13,756 nucleotides of DNA from Bacteroidales bacterium UBA2861 (GCA_002350615.1 DEFD01000028.1:415-14170); one strand, 5' to 3'. Positions 6,421-13,716 are shown, counted from the first letter of the stretch. Notes: generated by a model from the letters alone, not told the origin. Numbers and translations: made by a program.

Positions 6421-7524
6421 ATGAGAAGATTCAGACGACTACTTATTGCCGCAGCCCTTCCATTGATCTGCCTGTCCTGCAGTCAGCGGGACGGAAACAC
6501 CTGGGACCCGACGGTTTACAAGGCCCTGAAGGCTGTATTGAAAGATAGCCGCGGGAGATATGCGGTGTTCGATTTCGACAAGACCAGCATAGTGCACGAC
6601 ATATCCCAGGCCCTTTGGGTGTACCAGATAGAACATCTGGAATTCGCCAAGGCCCCGGAGCATCTTTTCATGGACGGCATCCCCGACTCCGGCCGGGAAA
6701 TCTATCCCGGACTCACGCTGGCAGCTTTCGGTAGCGGACTCAAGGCGGAATACGACAGTCTCAGGACGATGCTCGATGCCGGAGCTTCACTCGGCGACAT
6801 CCACTCGACTCCGACTTACCTGGATTTCCGGGCTAAAATGCACTGCCTGCTATGCAGGATGGACGGGATTTTCGAAAGGAACATATCCTATCTGTGGATG
6901 CCGGGGCTTCTCGCCGGATACACTGAAGAACAGGCCCGCAGCCTGGTAAAGGATGCCATCCGGGAGCATCTCGGCAAAGACAGAATCGCTGTGGAAGACT
7001 GGAAATCCCCCGACGGGCTCTGGGAGGGAAGAGTGGAAAGGGGCATCTTCTTTTCTCCTGAAATGAAAAAGCTTTACCGGGAAATGAAGCGGTCCGGTAT
7101 AGATGCCTACGTGTGTTCCGCATCGCTCGAACTGATAGTGGAAGAACTTGCCTGCGATCCGGTCCTTGGCCCCGGGCTGCCTCCCGAAAGGGTTTTCGGG
7201 CTTCGATTCGTGCCGTCCGACACGCTCCGGGTAAGCTTCGACCCTGATTATCCACAGCCGATGGGCAGCGGAAAGGTGGAATGCATCAAGGAATGCATCG
7301 CCCCGGAATACGGGGGAAGGGGACCTGTTCTCGTGGCGGGAGACTCCAACGGAGACGTGCCCATGCTCAGCTCTTTCAGCGACATGGCCAAGGGCCTAAT
7401 CATCGATGTCGGCAGGAATCCGGACAGTCCGATAGGCAGGCTCGCAGCCCGGGCCAGGACAGAGGGAGCCGCCGGAACCTACCTGCTCCAGACATCTTTC
7501 GTCCCTTCCGAAGGAAGCATTTAG
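6421..7524 (+). CDS. HAD-superfamily phosphatase lipoprotein (SerB/PchP-like)
   Basis: This is a 367-residue exported phosphomonoesterase. The leader ends in a lipobox (LICLSC) with Cys20 as the lipid site. All HAD motifs are visible: motif I FDFDKT with nucleophile Asp51 and acid/base Asp53, motif II Ser233 in CSAS, Lys285 for motif III, and motif IV GDSNGD with Asp308 and Asp312. A long cap lies between motif I and Ser233 (about residues 60-220). Overall layout resembles the phosphoserine phosphatase/phosphorylcholine phosphatase branch (PF12710). The substrate cannot be read from sequence; a periplasmic phosphomonoester such as phosphocholine or phosphoethanolamine is a guess. It is followed after 37 nt by the carboxypeptidase gene, which has its own -7 element. 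Confidence 0.85.
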   Translation: MRRFRRLLIAAALPLICLSCSQRDGNTWDPTVYKALKAVLKDSRGRYAVFDFDKTSIVHDISQALWVYQIEHLEFAKAPEHLFMDGIPDSGREIYPGLTLAAFGSGLKAEYDSLRTMLDAGASLGDIHSTPTYLDFRAKMHCLLCRMDGIFERNISYLWMPGLLAGYTEEQARSLVKDAIREHLGKDRIAVEDWKSPDGLWEGRVERGIFFSPEMKKLYREMKRSGIDAYVCSASLELIVEELACDPVLGPGLPPERVFGLRFVPSDTLRVSFDPDYPQPMGSGKVECIKECIAPEYGGRGPVLVAGDSNGDVPMLSSFSDMAKGLIIDVGRNPDSPIGRLAARARTEGAAGTYLLQTSFVPSEGSI

Positions 7525-7544
7525 GGCGAATGGTCTTCTTTTTG

Positions 7545-7552
7545 TATCTTTG
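7545..7552 (+). promoter_or_regulatory. -7 element for the D-Ala-D-Ala carboxypeptidase gene
   Basis: TATCTTTG ends 9 nt before the ATG at 7562, inside a 37-nt intergenic gap. The frame is open up to a TTG at 7550, but that lies within this element, so ATG 7562 is the likely start. The transcript leader would be about 5 nt. Confidence 0.6.
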
Positions 7553-7561
7553 CGTCTGCCG

Positions 7562-8830
7562 ATGAAAAGATTCTGGCTCATAACCCTGGCGATTCTCGCC
7601 GCAGGCATCGCTGCGCATGCACAAGGCGCAGCTTCCGCCGTGCAGTCAAAAGCCGCCGCGCTGGACGCCCCGGGAGGGCTTCTCGAAAGCAGCAACTGGG
7701 GTTTCAAGGCCTTCAAACTGGCGGACACGCAGAAAAGCCTCGTCTCCCTCAACGCCAAAAGGCGACTCGTGCCGGCATCCAATATGAAACTTGTCAGCAC
7801 CGGAGCCGCGCTTCTGGCCTTCGGACCTGAATACAGATTCGAAACCCGTTTCGCACACAGCGGCGAAATCAAGGACAGCGTACTCTGCGGCGACCTTTAT
7901 ATAATAGGAGGCGGAGATCCCCTGATCGGAGAGCTCTTCCCCTATCTGCCCGGAAGGGAATTCAGCGCATGGCAGAAGGTACTGGACGATGCCGGCATCC
8001 GGCGGATAGAGGGCGATATAGTCGGCGACGGAAGCTATTTCAAGGGGGAACCCAGGCATGGAGACTGGAGCATGGAAGACCACAGGACCAAGGACGGAGT
8101 AGTGCCCCGCGGCCTCACCTGGAGAGGCAGGATGGAGGACAGCGTGCCTGACGGCCCATACGCCGCGGCGCTGTACTTCGCGGAATGGCTCGGCGGCGCG
8201 AACGGCCACATTCAGGTTTGCGGAAACGCCATGAGCGGTTCGCTGCCGGACAGCCTTCTGCATCAGATAGGAACGGTCAGGAGCGCGCCGCTGCGCGAGA
8301 TAGCATCGGTGGCCAATCACTGGAGCGACAATTTCTGCGCTGAAACGCTCGTCAAGGCCCTCGGCCTGAAATACAGGGGATCGGACGAATACGGAGCCGC
8401 CACCACGGCGCTTCATGACGCCCTCGCCCCGCTCGGTCTGAAGGACCGCAGCTACGGGATGCGCTTCGCCGACGGCAGCGGCCTTTCCCGAAAAAACTAT
8501 ATTTCCCCGGAATTCATGGCCGATTTCCTTGCGGCGATGGCAAGAAGCCGTGTCTGGAAGGACTATCTGGCATCTCTCCCCCGCCCCGGAATGAAGGACG
8601 GGACGCTTACGGCGAGGCTCAAAGACTGTCCGGACAAGAGCAGGATATTCATGAAAAGCGGAAGCATGAACGGGGTTCGCTGCTATAGCGGCTACATCCT
8701 TTCCGGCAACGGACGCAAGGAGGACACTATCGTCTTCAGCCTCATGGTAAACAATTACGTGGGCAACAATTCCAGGCTCAACACCAGTCTGGACGCCCTG
8801 ATCGCGGCACTTGCAGAAATCAACAGATAA
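7562..8830 (+). CDS. dacB: D-alanyl-D-alanine carboxypeptidase/endopeptidase, PBP4 type (peptidase S13)
   Basis: This 422-residue periplasmic penicillin-binding protein trims or cleaves peptidoglycan peptide bridges. A signal peptide covers about residues 1-20 (AAHAQ). The three active-site motifs of S13 enzymes are present and well spaced: SNMK with nucleophile Ser73 and Lys76 in the context VPASNMKL, SDN at 255-257 in the context NHWSDNFCAE, and KSG at 365-367 in FMKSGSMNG. The size is somewhat below E. coli PBP4 (477), mostly from a shorter insert between the first two motifs. The small periplasmic protein gene starts 19 nt downstream with no promoter motif in the gap, so those two are probably co-transcribed. 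Confidence 0.92.
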   Translation: MKRFWLITLAILAAGIAAHAQGAASAVQSKAAALDAPGGLLESSNWGFKAFKLADTQKSLVSLNAKRRLVPASNMKLVSTGAALLAFGPEYRFETRFAHSGEIKDSVLCGDLYIIGGGDPLIGELFPYLPGREFSAWQKVLDDAGIRRIEGDIVGDGSYFKGEPRHGDWSMEDHRTKDGVVPRGLTWRGRMEDSVPDGPYAAALYFAEWLGGANGHIQVCGNAMSGSLPDSLLHQIGTVRSAPLREIASVANHWSDNFCAETLVKALGLKYRGSDEYGAATTALHDALAPLGLKDRSYGMRFADGSGLSRKNYISPEFMADFLAAMARSRVWKDYLASLPRPGMKDGTLTARLKDCPDKSRIFMKSGSMNGVRCYSGYILSGNGRKEDTIVFSLMVNNYVGNNSRLNTSLDALIAALAEINR

Positions 8831-8849
8831 CCACTAAATTCAAGAAGAT

Positions 8850-9419
8850 ATGAAAAAGATCATCCTTTCAATAGCTGCAGCGCTCATGCTGCTTCCCGCC
8901 CAGGCAGGCAAACATCTCAGCTTCAAGGGCGTAGAGATCACCGGCACGCGCGACGAAATGGTGGCGGCGCTTGGAAAAAAGGGCTTCCGTTACGAAGAAA
9001 ACAACAACGGAGTGCCGCTTCTCATCGGCAATTTCGCCGGATACAAGGATGTAGAAGTGAACATTCTGGGCCCCGTGAGCAGCAATGAAGCCACGGCGGT
9101 GCGCGCGGAATTTCCCGTGAAGATGAGCTGGGTGAAACTGGAAAACGACTACAGCACCCTCAAGGAACTGCTCGTCAAAAAGTACGGAGAGCCCACCACA
9201 GTGGTGGAGGAATTCCGCGACGGGCCCCACGACGAGAGCAGCAAGAAACTCATGAGCCTCATCCGCAACAACTGCACCTGGAAGAGTGTCTTCGAAGTCA
9301 AGGAAGGGCGTATCACCCTGTTCATGAAGCATCAGGGCCCCATCTGTTGCGTCTGCATGCTCTATGAGGACTATGCCGGCTCCGCCGATGTCGAAAAGGC
9401 GGTGCTGAAAGAAATCTGA
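8850..9419 (+). CDS. Small secreted protein of unknown function
   Basis: This 189-residue protein has a clear signal peptide (residues 1 to about 19, ending PAQAG), so it is probably periplasmic. I do not recognise a named family. It starts with GKHLSFKGVEITGTRDEMVAAL, a pattern seen in small Bacteroidetes periplasmic proteins in which a substrate-like phrase precedes alternating strands. The rest predicts mixed helix and strand (LKELLVKKYGEPTTVVEEF around residues 107-125) and ends with a strand containing PICCVCML. There are no catalytic motifs. An AAGAAG stretch just before the ATG at 8850 may aid initiation. It sits 19 nt behind the carboxypeptidase gene and probably shares its transcript. 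Confidence 0.8.
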   Translation: MKKIILSIAAALMLLPAQAGKHLSFKGVEITGTRDEMVAALGKKGFRYEENNNGVPLLIGNFAGYKDVEVNILGPVSSNEATAVRAEFPVKMSWVKLENDYSTLKELLVKKYGEPTTVVEEFRDGPHDESSKKLMSLIRNNCTWKSVFEVKEGRITLFMKHQGPICCVCMLYEDYAGSADVEKAVLKEI

Positions 9420-9432
9420 TAAGGGAATTTGC

Positions 9433-9440
9433 TATATTTG
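9433..9440 (+). promoter_or_regulatory. -7 element for the outer-membrane barrel gene, leaderless spacing
   Basis: TATATTTG ends 4 nt before the ATG at 9445. By the usual Bacteroides spacing, transcription would start on or next to the A of the start codon. The whole element fits in the 25-nt gap after the previous gene. Confidence 0.6.
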
Positions 9441-9444
9441 CGAC

Positions 9445-10071
9445 ATGTCGGGGAAAAGATTCATACTCCTGCTTGCCAGCAGCCTGCTGTGCGCGGCGGC
9501 CATCGCCGGAAACGGCAGATTCCCGCGCGGCCTCCATGCCGGAGCGGGATACAGCAACCATCTGGAGAGTATCAAGATGAAGTACGAGGATGCCGGCAAG
9601 CATTTCCTTTCCGGCAACTTCCACGGGGCCTACGCCTCCCTCGGGTACGAATTTCATTTTGAAGAAAACCTGCCGCTGTTCCTTGACGTCTCCCTTGGCT
9701 TCAGGCGCGCCTGGGGGACACTGCATGAAATGCAGGTAAGGGAAGATTATCTCTTCCTGCCTGTCAGGTGCGGATGGGAATTCCGGATCGCCAGGGCCTT
9801 CTCCCTGTCCCCTTACGCAGGGGCCTCTTTCCAGTACGGTCTAAGTTCCGAAGGCGAAGACTACGATTTCTACAATGCAGACGGCAGGCTTTACTCCCAC
9901 AGAGCCAATCTGTATCTGGGAGCGGGTGTCGCCGTCAAGCTGGCAAGACATCTCTTGATAGATTTCGGCTACGATCTGGGCTTGGTCCCGAGATTTTCCA
10001 AAACGACTCCGACAGAGAAGGCCCGCTGGTACAGCTCGGGACTTCATGCCGGGCTTGCATACATATTCTGA
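9445..10071 (+). CDS. Outer-membrane beta-barrel protein
   Basis: This 208-residue protein has a signal peptide (about residues 1-22, ending AIAG). The mature part is made of alternating polar/aromatic strands separated by short turns: HAGAGYSNHLE, GAYASLGYEFHF, FLDVSLGFRRAW, LFLPVRCGWEF, LSPYAGASFQYG, LYLGAGVAVKL, LLIDFGYDLGL and a final GLHAGLAYIF. The C-terminal Phe is the usual barrel-assembly signal. The pattern suggests an eight-stranded barrel of the porin-like PF13568/OmpX-like class. Its ligand is unknown. The stop TGA shares its final A with the ATG of the phosphodiesterase gene, so those two genes are translationally coupled. Confidence 0.8.
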   Translation: MSGKRFILLLASSLLCAAAIAGNGRFPRGLHAGAGYSNHLESIKMKYEDAGKHFLSGNFHGAYASLGYEFHFEENLPLFLDVSLGFRRAWGTLHEMQVREDYLFLPVRCGWEFRIARAFSLSPYAGASFQYGLSSEGEDYDFYNADGRLYSHRANLYLGAGVAVKLARHLLIDFGYDLGLVPRFSKTTPTEKARWYSSGLHAGLAYIF

Positions 10072-11261
10072 TGAAAAGATTTTTCCTCTTTGCTGCTTTC
10101 CTGCTGAGCAGCGCCGTACTGTTTGCACAGCGGAGCGACAGGTATGTTTTCGTGGTGTCCATGGACGGTTTCCGCCACGATTATATCGAGAAGACACACA
10201 CTCCTAATTTCGACAAAATGGCGAAGGCCGGGGTGAGCGCGGTGATGGCGCCTTCGTTCCCGGCTTCCACCTTCCCCAACCACTACACCCTTGCCACAGG
10301 GCTGGTCCCGGACCACAACGGACTGGTAAACAATACTTTCTGGGATCCGGAGCATCAGCAGCTCTATAAGATGTCCAGCAAGATAAAGTGCGAGACCTAT
10401 TTCTACCTCGGGGATCCGATATGGAACACCGCCCAGAGGCAGGGAGTGATTGCCGCCACCTGCTATTGGGTGGGCTCGGAATATCCCATCGGCGGCAAGC
10501 TGCCGCGCTATTACAGAAGGTATGTGGCGAACGAGATTCTCCCAAATGAGGCACGCATAGATTCCACGCTCGCATGGCTGCGGCTGCCGGAACCCGTGAG
10601 GCCGCATCTCGTGATGCTGTATTTCAGCGAACCGGACCATACCGGCCATATGGAGGGCCCGGGGAGCAGGAAAACCTTCAGGAAAGTCCGGGAAATGGAC
10701 AAGCTGCTGGGCCGCATACGCAAAGGCATCGCCGCACTGCCTTTTGCAAGCCAGGTGGACCTGATAGTCCTTTCCGACCATGGCATGACCGAAATCAGCC
10801 CGGAAAAATGCATAAGCGCGGACAACAGCTTCAAGCGTGAATGGGCGGACAAAGTGGTTTACGGCACTCCTACCTCGATATTCAGCAAGAATGCAGCCTG
10901 CAGGGATTCTATTTACAACGCCCTCAGGGGGATCGAGCATCTGTATGTCTGGAAAAAGGAAGATATCCCCGCGGAGCTTTGCTACGGAAGCAGCCCGCGC
11001 ATAGGAGATATCGTGGTTGCCCCGGAACTTGGATGGCGTTTCACCGACAGGCCCGGAAAGCTCCACGGAGCCCATGGCTACTTCCCGTCCTACCCCGACA
11101 TGCAGGTGGTTTTCCGTGCCGAAGGACCTGATTTCATGCAGGGATTCAAGGCGGAATGCTTCCGCAATGTGAGCATCTACCCGCTCATCTGCCATCTCTT
11201 GGGAATAGTCCCTTCAAAGAATGACGGCGACCTGCAGGAGGTGCAGGCCATGCTGAAGTAA
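10071..11261 (+). CDS. ENPP-type nucleotide pyrophosphatase/phosphodiesterase (alkaline phosphatase superfamily)
   Basis: This 396-residue exported metal-dependent phosphodiesterase has a signal peptide (residues 1-20, ending LFAQ). The two-zinc active site of the NPP group is complete by inspection: Asp32 (SMDGFR), nucleophile Thr67 in PASTFPNHYT, Asn88, Asp189 and His193 (EPDHTGHMEGPG), Asp236-His237 (SDHGM) and His335 (GAHGY). Family members hydrolyse nucleotide pyrophosphate bonds or phosphodiesters such as choline lipids; which applies here is unknown. The start at 10071 gives the signal peptide and shares one base with the upstream stop. An in-frame upstream extension overlapping the barrel gene is a shadow. 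It converges on the acyltransferase gene with a 5-nt gap. Confidence 0.92.
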   Translation: MKRFFLFAAFLLSSAVLFAQRSDRYVFVVSMDGFRHDYIEKTHTPNFDKMAKAGVSAVMAPSFPASTFPNHYTLATGLVPDHNGLVNNTFWDPEHQQLYKMSSKIKCETYFYLGDPIWNTAQRQGVIAATCYWVGSEYPIGGKLPRYYRRYVANEILPNEARIDSTLAWLRLPEPVRPHLVMLYFSEPDHTGHMEGPGSRKTFRKVREMDKLLGRIRKGIAALPFASQVDLIVLSDHGMTEISPEKCISADNSFKREWADKVVYGTPTSIFSKNAACRDSIYNALRGIEHLYVWKKEDIPAELCYGSSPRIGDIVVAPELGWRFTDRPGKLHGAHGYFPSYPDMQVVFRAEGPDFMQGFKAECFRNVSIYPLICHLLGIVPSKNDGDLQEVQAMLK

Positions 11262-11266
11262 GGCTT

Positions 11267-12280
11267 TTAAAGCATGGTATAGACCGATGCCCTGAGCAGG
11301 GTGCGGAGGTCTTTGATGTCCGATACGGAGCTAATCTGCTCCGGCGAGATGGCTTGTCCCATCACAAAACGCAGTTCTTTGCCCCGCTTGTTGAGCATCT
11401 CCGCCGGAAGGCGGGTGATGCGGATGCGCCAGTCTATGAGACCCAGATTGTAGTAGAAATTGGAATTCAGCGTGGCGTCGAGTACCGGAATCACGGGCAC
11501 GCCGGCGCGTTTGATGAATTTGATTATGCTCATCTGCCATTCCCTGTCCCGGATGCGGGGTTCGGTGTAAGCGGCAGGAAGGCCCCAGGGAGCGGGGCAG
11601 GTCGAAGGCGCAGCAAGGCCGGACGAAGGCGCAACATGGCCGGTCGAAGGCACAGCGGGGCCGGACGGGGGCAGGGTGACAAGTGGCCGGCGGCCCGGGA
11701 CTTTGTCGGAGACCGCCCCGGAGGGGAAAAGTCCCAGGCAGCCACCTGCCTGCAGGTGGCCGACCGCAGCGCGGACGCCGGCCACGCTGTCGGCTGTGGG
11801 AGCGGTCCTCTCAGCACCGGTAGGGGTTACCGTGATGAATCGGGAGGCGGCAGCCTTCATCCGCATAAGCAGTTTGTTCACCATGAACTTGTAATCTTCC
11901 CTGGCATGCCCGAAAAGATCTATCAGCCCGAGGCCGTCGAGGGCACCCAGGGTATGGTTGCTGATGGTTATGAAAGCCCCGGAAGGGAGATTTTCCCGCA
12001 GCCAGCCGATGGCCTCGTCGCGGGGCATCCCGTTCAGAGTCATCCTGAAACCGGACTCCTCTATCGCCCCTTTGGCGAATTCCGCTCCCGTGGCACCGGT
12101 TTCCTTCTCGCCGTCCCAGCCGCATATCTTGGCATAGAAATACTCTACCTCATCTATCTTAAGAAGGCTTTTGATCCCCTTTGCCAACACCCGTCCCGCA
12201 CTTCCTCGGAACAGGCCGGAAAGCGACGCCATCTCTTCCAATGGCAGCAGCGGGCTGGGGATATTGTCGGGTAGTCGCAT
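11267..12280 (-). CDS. Lysophospholipid-type acyltransferase with a tandem-repeat insertion
   Basis: This 337-residue membrane-associated acyltransferase belongs to the PlsC/hemolysin-like group found with lipid synthesis genes in Bacteroidetes. The catalytic block is SNHTLGALDG with His109 and Asp115. The acyl-acceptor motif is FPSGAVSD at 185-192, and later blocks RIRDREWQ (242-249), VPVIPV and YYNLGLIDWRIR fit the family. It probably transfers an acyl chain to a lyso- or amino-lipid. Between SD (192) and RIRD (242) lies about 50 residues of Pro/Ser/Gly/Ala-rich sequence not expected in the catalytic fold; it is encoded by a 21-bp tandem repeat. The gene follows the CDP-alcohol transferase after 12 nt, the last gene of a minus-strand operon. 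Confidence 0.82.
   Translation of the reverse strand: MRLPDNIPSPLLPLEEMASLSGLFRGSAGRVLAKGIKSLLKIDEVEYFYAKICGWDGEKETGATGAEFAKGAIEESGFRMTLNGMPRDEAIGWLRENLPSGAFITISNHTLGALDGLGLIDLFGHAREDYKFMVNKLLMRMKAAASRFITVTPTGAERTAPTADSVAGVRAAVGHLQAGGCLGLFPSGAVSDKVPGRRPLVTLPPSGPAVPSTGHVAPSSGLAAPSTCPAPWGLPAAYTEPRIRDREWQMSIIKFIKRAGVPVIPVLDATLNSNFYYNLGLIDWRIRITRLPAEMLNKRGKELRFVMGQAISPEQISSVSDIKDLRTLLRASVYTML
11598..11681 (-). repeat. 21-bp minisatellite inside the acyltransferase gene
   Basis: There are four imperfect 21-bp units at 11598-11618, 11619-11639, 11640-11660 and 11661-11681. The first three share a GNCGAAGGC core on the plus strand; the fourth is degenerate. Because 21 is a multiple of three the frame is kept. 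It encodes heptads such as PSTGHVA, PSSGLAA and PSTCPAP. Copy-number change would lengthen or shorten a linker without breaking the gene. Confidence 0.75.
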
Positions 12281-12292
12281 GACGGACCGCTT

Positions 12293-12991
12293 CTACTTTT
12301 TGGGCGGGTCCATCCTGGCATACTCCGCCAGATCCTTGAAGACTGTCACGACATAGACGATAATCAGGGCGCCCACCAGCACGGCACCGACGCAGTCGAA
12401 CAGAGTGAGCTTCGAAGTATATCCGAAGAGGGAAATATCGGTGGACCACTCGCGAAGCGGCCTTATGAAAATGAACAGCGTATTGACGATTATCATTATC
12501 ACCCGCAGTTCGGTGGGCCCGAGCTTCGCATAGGTAAGCTTGAATTCCTGCTTCAGATGCGCGTTCATGCTGACATTGAGCGTAAGGAGCAGGTAGAAAA
12601 TGAAACCGGTGAGCGCGATCCAGATGTTGCAGAGCACAGAGAAACCTATGCCGAAGAACATCAGGAATTCATTGAGGGCGTCCACCGTATGGTCCAGATA
12701 GTAGCCGTAAAAAGGACGCTGGGCCTCCCTCACGCGTGCAAGTGTACCGTCAAGGGAATCTCCGTACCAGTTGACCACGAAACCTGCAGAAGCAAGCCAG
12801 AGCCATGCCATGTCGAGATTGGTGAGAACATAGCCGGCGAATATCATAAAGGAACCGATTATCCCTATTATCGTAAGGTAATTGGACGTCATCCATGCAG
12901 GCTGCCTGCCCGCAAGCCAGACAAGGGCCTTCTTTTCAGCCGCATTCAGTATCGAGGTCTGGATCCTTTCCGCTTTTTTTATCTCCGCCAT
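12293..12991 (-). CDS. CDP-alcohol phosphatidyltransferase family enzyme
   Basis: This 232-residue integral membrane enzyme transfers a phosphatidyl (or similar) group from a CDP-linked lipid to an alcohol in phospholipid synthesis. The family signature is complete: Asp78, Asp81-Gly82, Ala85-Arg86, Gly96, Asp100 and Asp104 (DSLDGTLAR, then GYYLDHTVD). About six hydrophobic helices follow the usual order. The acceptor alcohol (inositol phosphate, glycerol phosphate or another) is not evident; no inositol-phosphate synthase is in the window. Start choice is uncertain. The frame is open to an ATG at 13042, and an ATG at 13012 overlaps the upstream gene by 11 nt. I prefer ATG 12991 (MAEIKKAERIQ), 10 nt after the upstream stop and closest to what relatives look like. 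Confidence 0.85.
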   Translation of the reverse strand: MAEIKKAERIQTSILNAAEKKALVWLAGRQPAWMTSNYLTIIGIIGSFMIFAGYVLTNLDMAWLWLASAGFVVNWYGDSLDGTLARVREAQRPFYGYYLDHTVDALNEFLMFFGIGFSVLCNIWIALTGFIFYLLLTLNVSMNAHLKQEFKLTYAKLGPTELRVIMIIVNTLFIFIRPLREWSTDISLFGYTSKLTLFDCVGAVLVGALIIVYVVTVFKDLAEYARMDPPKK

Positions 12992-13001
12992 CTCTCCGTC
13001 A

Positions 13002-13589
13002 CTATTGTTCATCCGCCGCCTGGGGCTTATCGGCCGCCGCATAATAATCCGTAATGGTCCTGCGGATGGTCCTTGCGTTGATGAGGTCCATTATACCGTA
13101 AATAAGCAGGAAGGAACCGGCAAGGATGCTCAGCAGACGGATTATCTCCCTGGCGTTCCCGAAGAGCAGGATGAGCATCACGATGCCTCCGGCGATGATG
13201 ATTCCGGACATTATTATGGAGAAGAATCCAAAGCCCTGGAAACTCAGGATGCTGGTGTATGCGCCAAGCTGCATTATGCCGAAGAGTACCAGTCCGAACG
13301 CAATCAGATAGAAGAGCGCTATGGAAATCTGGGACGAGAAGATGAAGAGCAGCGCTGCGATGACCAGCGAGCCGATTCCGGCGGCAATGCCGCCTTTCCT
13401 GTCCGCCTTGGAAGCGAAGGCCGCCACGATGGAAGCCACGCCTCCGAATGCCACGAAAGCGGCGACTATCTGCACCAGAAGCGCCGGGGCATCTTTGACG
13501 ATGATAAGCGCGAGGCCCACGGCGATTGCCAGAACGGACCTGAAAATGCATTGGAAATTATCCTTGTAACCTACTGTAAACATACTCAT
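13002..13589 (-). CDS. DUF308/HdeD-like multi-pass membrane protein
   Basis: This 195-residue inner-membrane protein is built almost entirely of hydrophobic helices, about six, arranged as paired hairpins. Its short polar N-terminus is MSMFTVGYKDNFQ and it has a charged tail rich in Ala, Lys and Asp. This is the form of the DUF308/HdeD family, which is linked to acid stress in E. coli but has no known activity. The frame is open to a TTG at 13595. I choose ATG 13589; ATG 13583 is equally possible. It is the first gene of a minus-strand operon with the phosphatidyltransferase and acyltransferase, so a supporting role in membrane lipid metabolism is a reasonable inference. Confidence 0.78.
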   Translation of the reverse strand: MSMFTVGYKDNFQCIFRSVLAIAVGLALIIVKDAPALLVQIVAAFVAFGGVASIVAAFASKADRKGGIAAGIGSLVIAALLFIFSSQISIALFYLIAFGLVLFGIMQLGAYTSILSFQGFGFFSIIMSGIIIAGGIVMLILLFGNAREIIRLLSILAGSFLLIYGIMDLINARTIRRTITDYYAAADKPQAADEQ

Positions 13590-13602
13590 GAACAATTTTA
13601 TG

Positions 13603-13610
13603 CAAACTTA
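13603..13610 (-). promoter_or_regulatory. -7 element for the lipid-synthesis operon
   Basis: On the minus strand this is TAAGTTTG, a TAnnTTTG match, 13 nt before the ATG at 13589. The implied leader is under 10 nt. No -33 TTTG is seen at the standard spacing. Confidence 0.55.
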
Positions 13611-13644
13611 ATAAAAATCCGCGATTCTACTGTTATGATTTTAG

Positions 13645-13652
13645 TATCTTTG
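13645..13652 (+). promoter_or_regulatory. -7 element reading toward the right edge
   Basis: TATCTTTG on the plus strand matches TAnnTTTG and is divergent from the lipid operon promoter. What it drives is not clear: a terminator-like hairpin follows 40 nt downstream and the window ends soon after. Confidence 0.5.
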
Positions 13653-13692
13653 CCTCGGTAGTTTGACACAATAATTTTCGATTTTTTTATCT

Positions 13693-13716
13693 GAAGACCT
13701 TCCAGGGTCTTTTTTT
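13693..13716 (+). terminator. Possible rho-independent terminator or attenuator
   Basis: A 6-bp stem (13694-13699 with 13706-13711) and TTCCAG loop runs directly into seven Ts (13710-13716). On the plus strand this has the classic terminator form. Lying about 40 nt after a -7 element, it would end a transcript of roughly 60 nt or act as an attenuator for a gene beyond the edge. Confidence 0.5.

Noticed and set aside
10044..11195. 383-codon minus-strand frame opposite the phosphodiesterase
   Set aside because: It is antisense to a gene with a complete active site and has no motifs of its own.
11930..11960. Non-standard spacing in the acyltransferase catalytic motif (His, five residues, Asp instead of four)
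   Set aside because: The NHxLGxLDG form is, as I recall, normal in the hemolysin/OlsA-like branch of this superfamily, so it is not a defect.
11354..12274. 306-codon plus-strand frame opposite the acyltransferase
   Set aside because: A shadow. The long open frame is partly produced by the GC-rich minisatellite; no signal, domain or promoter supports it.
12293..13042. Longer start for the CDP-alcohol transferase at 13042
   Set aside because: It would overlap the upstream gene by 41 nt and add an Arg/Pro-rich stretch (MRRPISPRRR) that is simply the other frame of that gene's tail.
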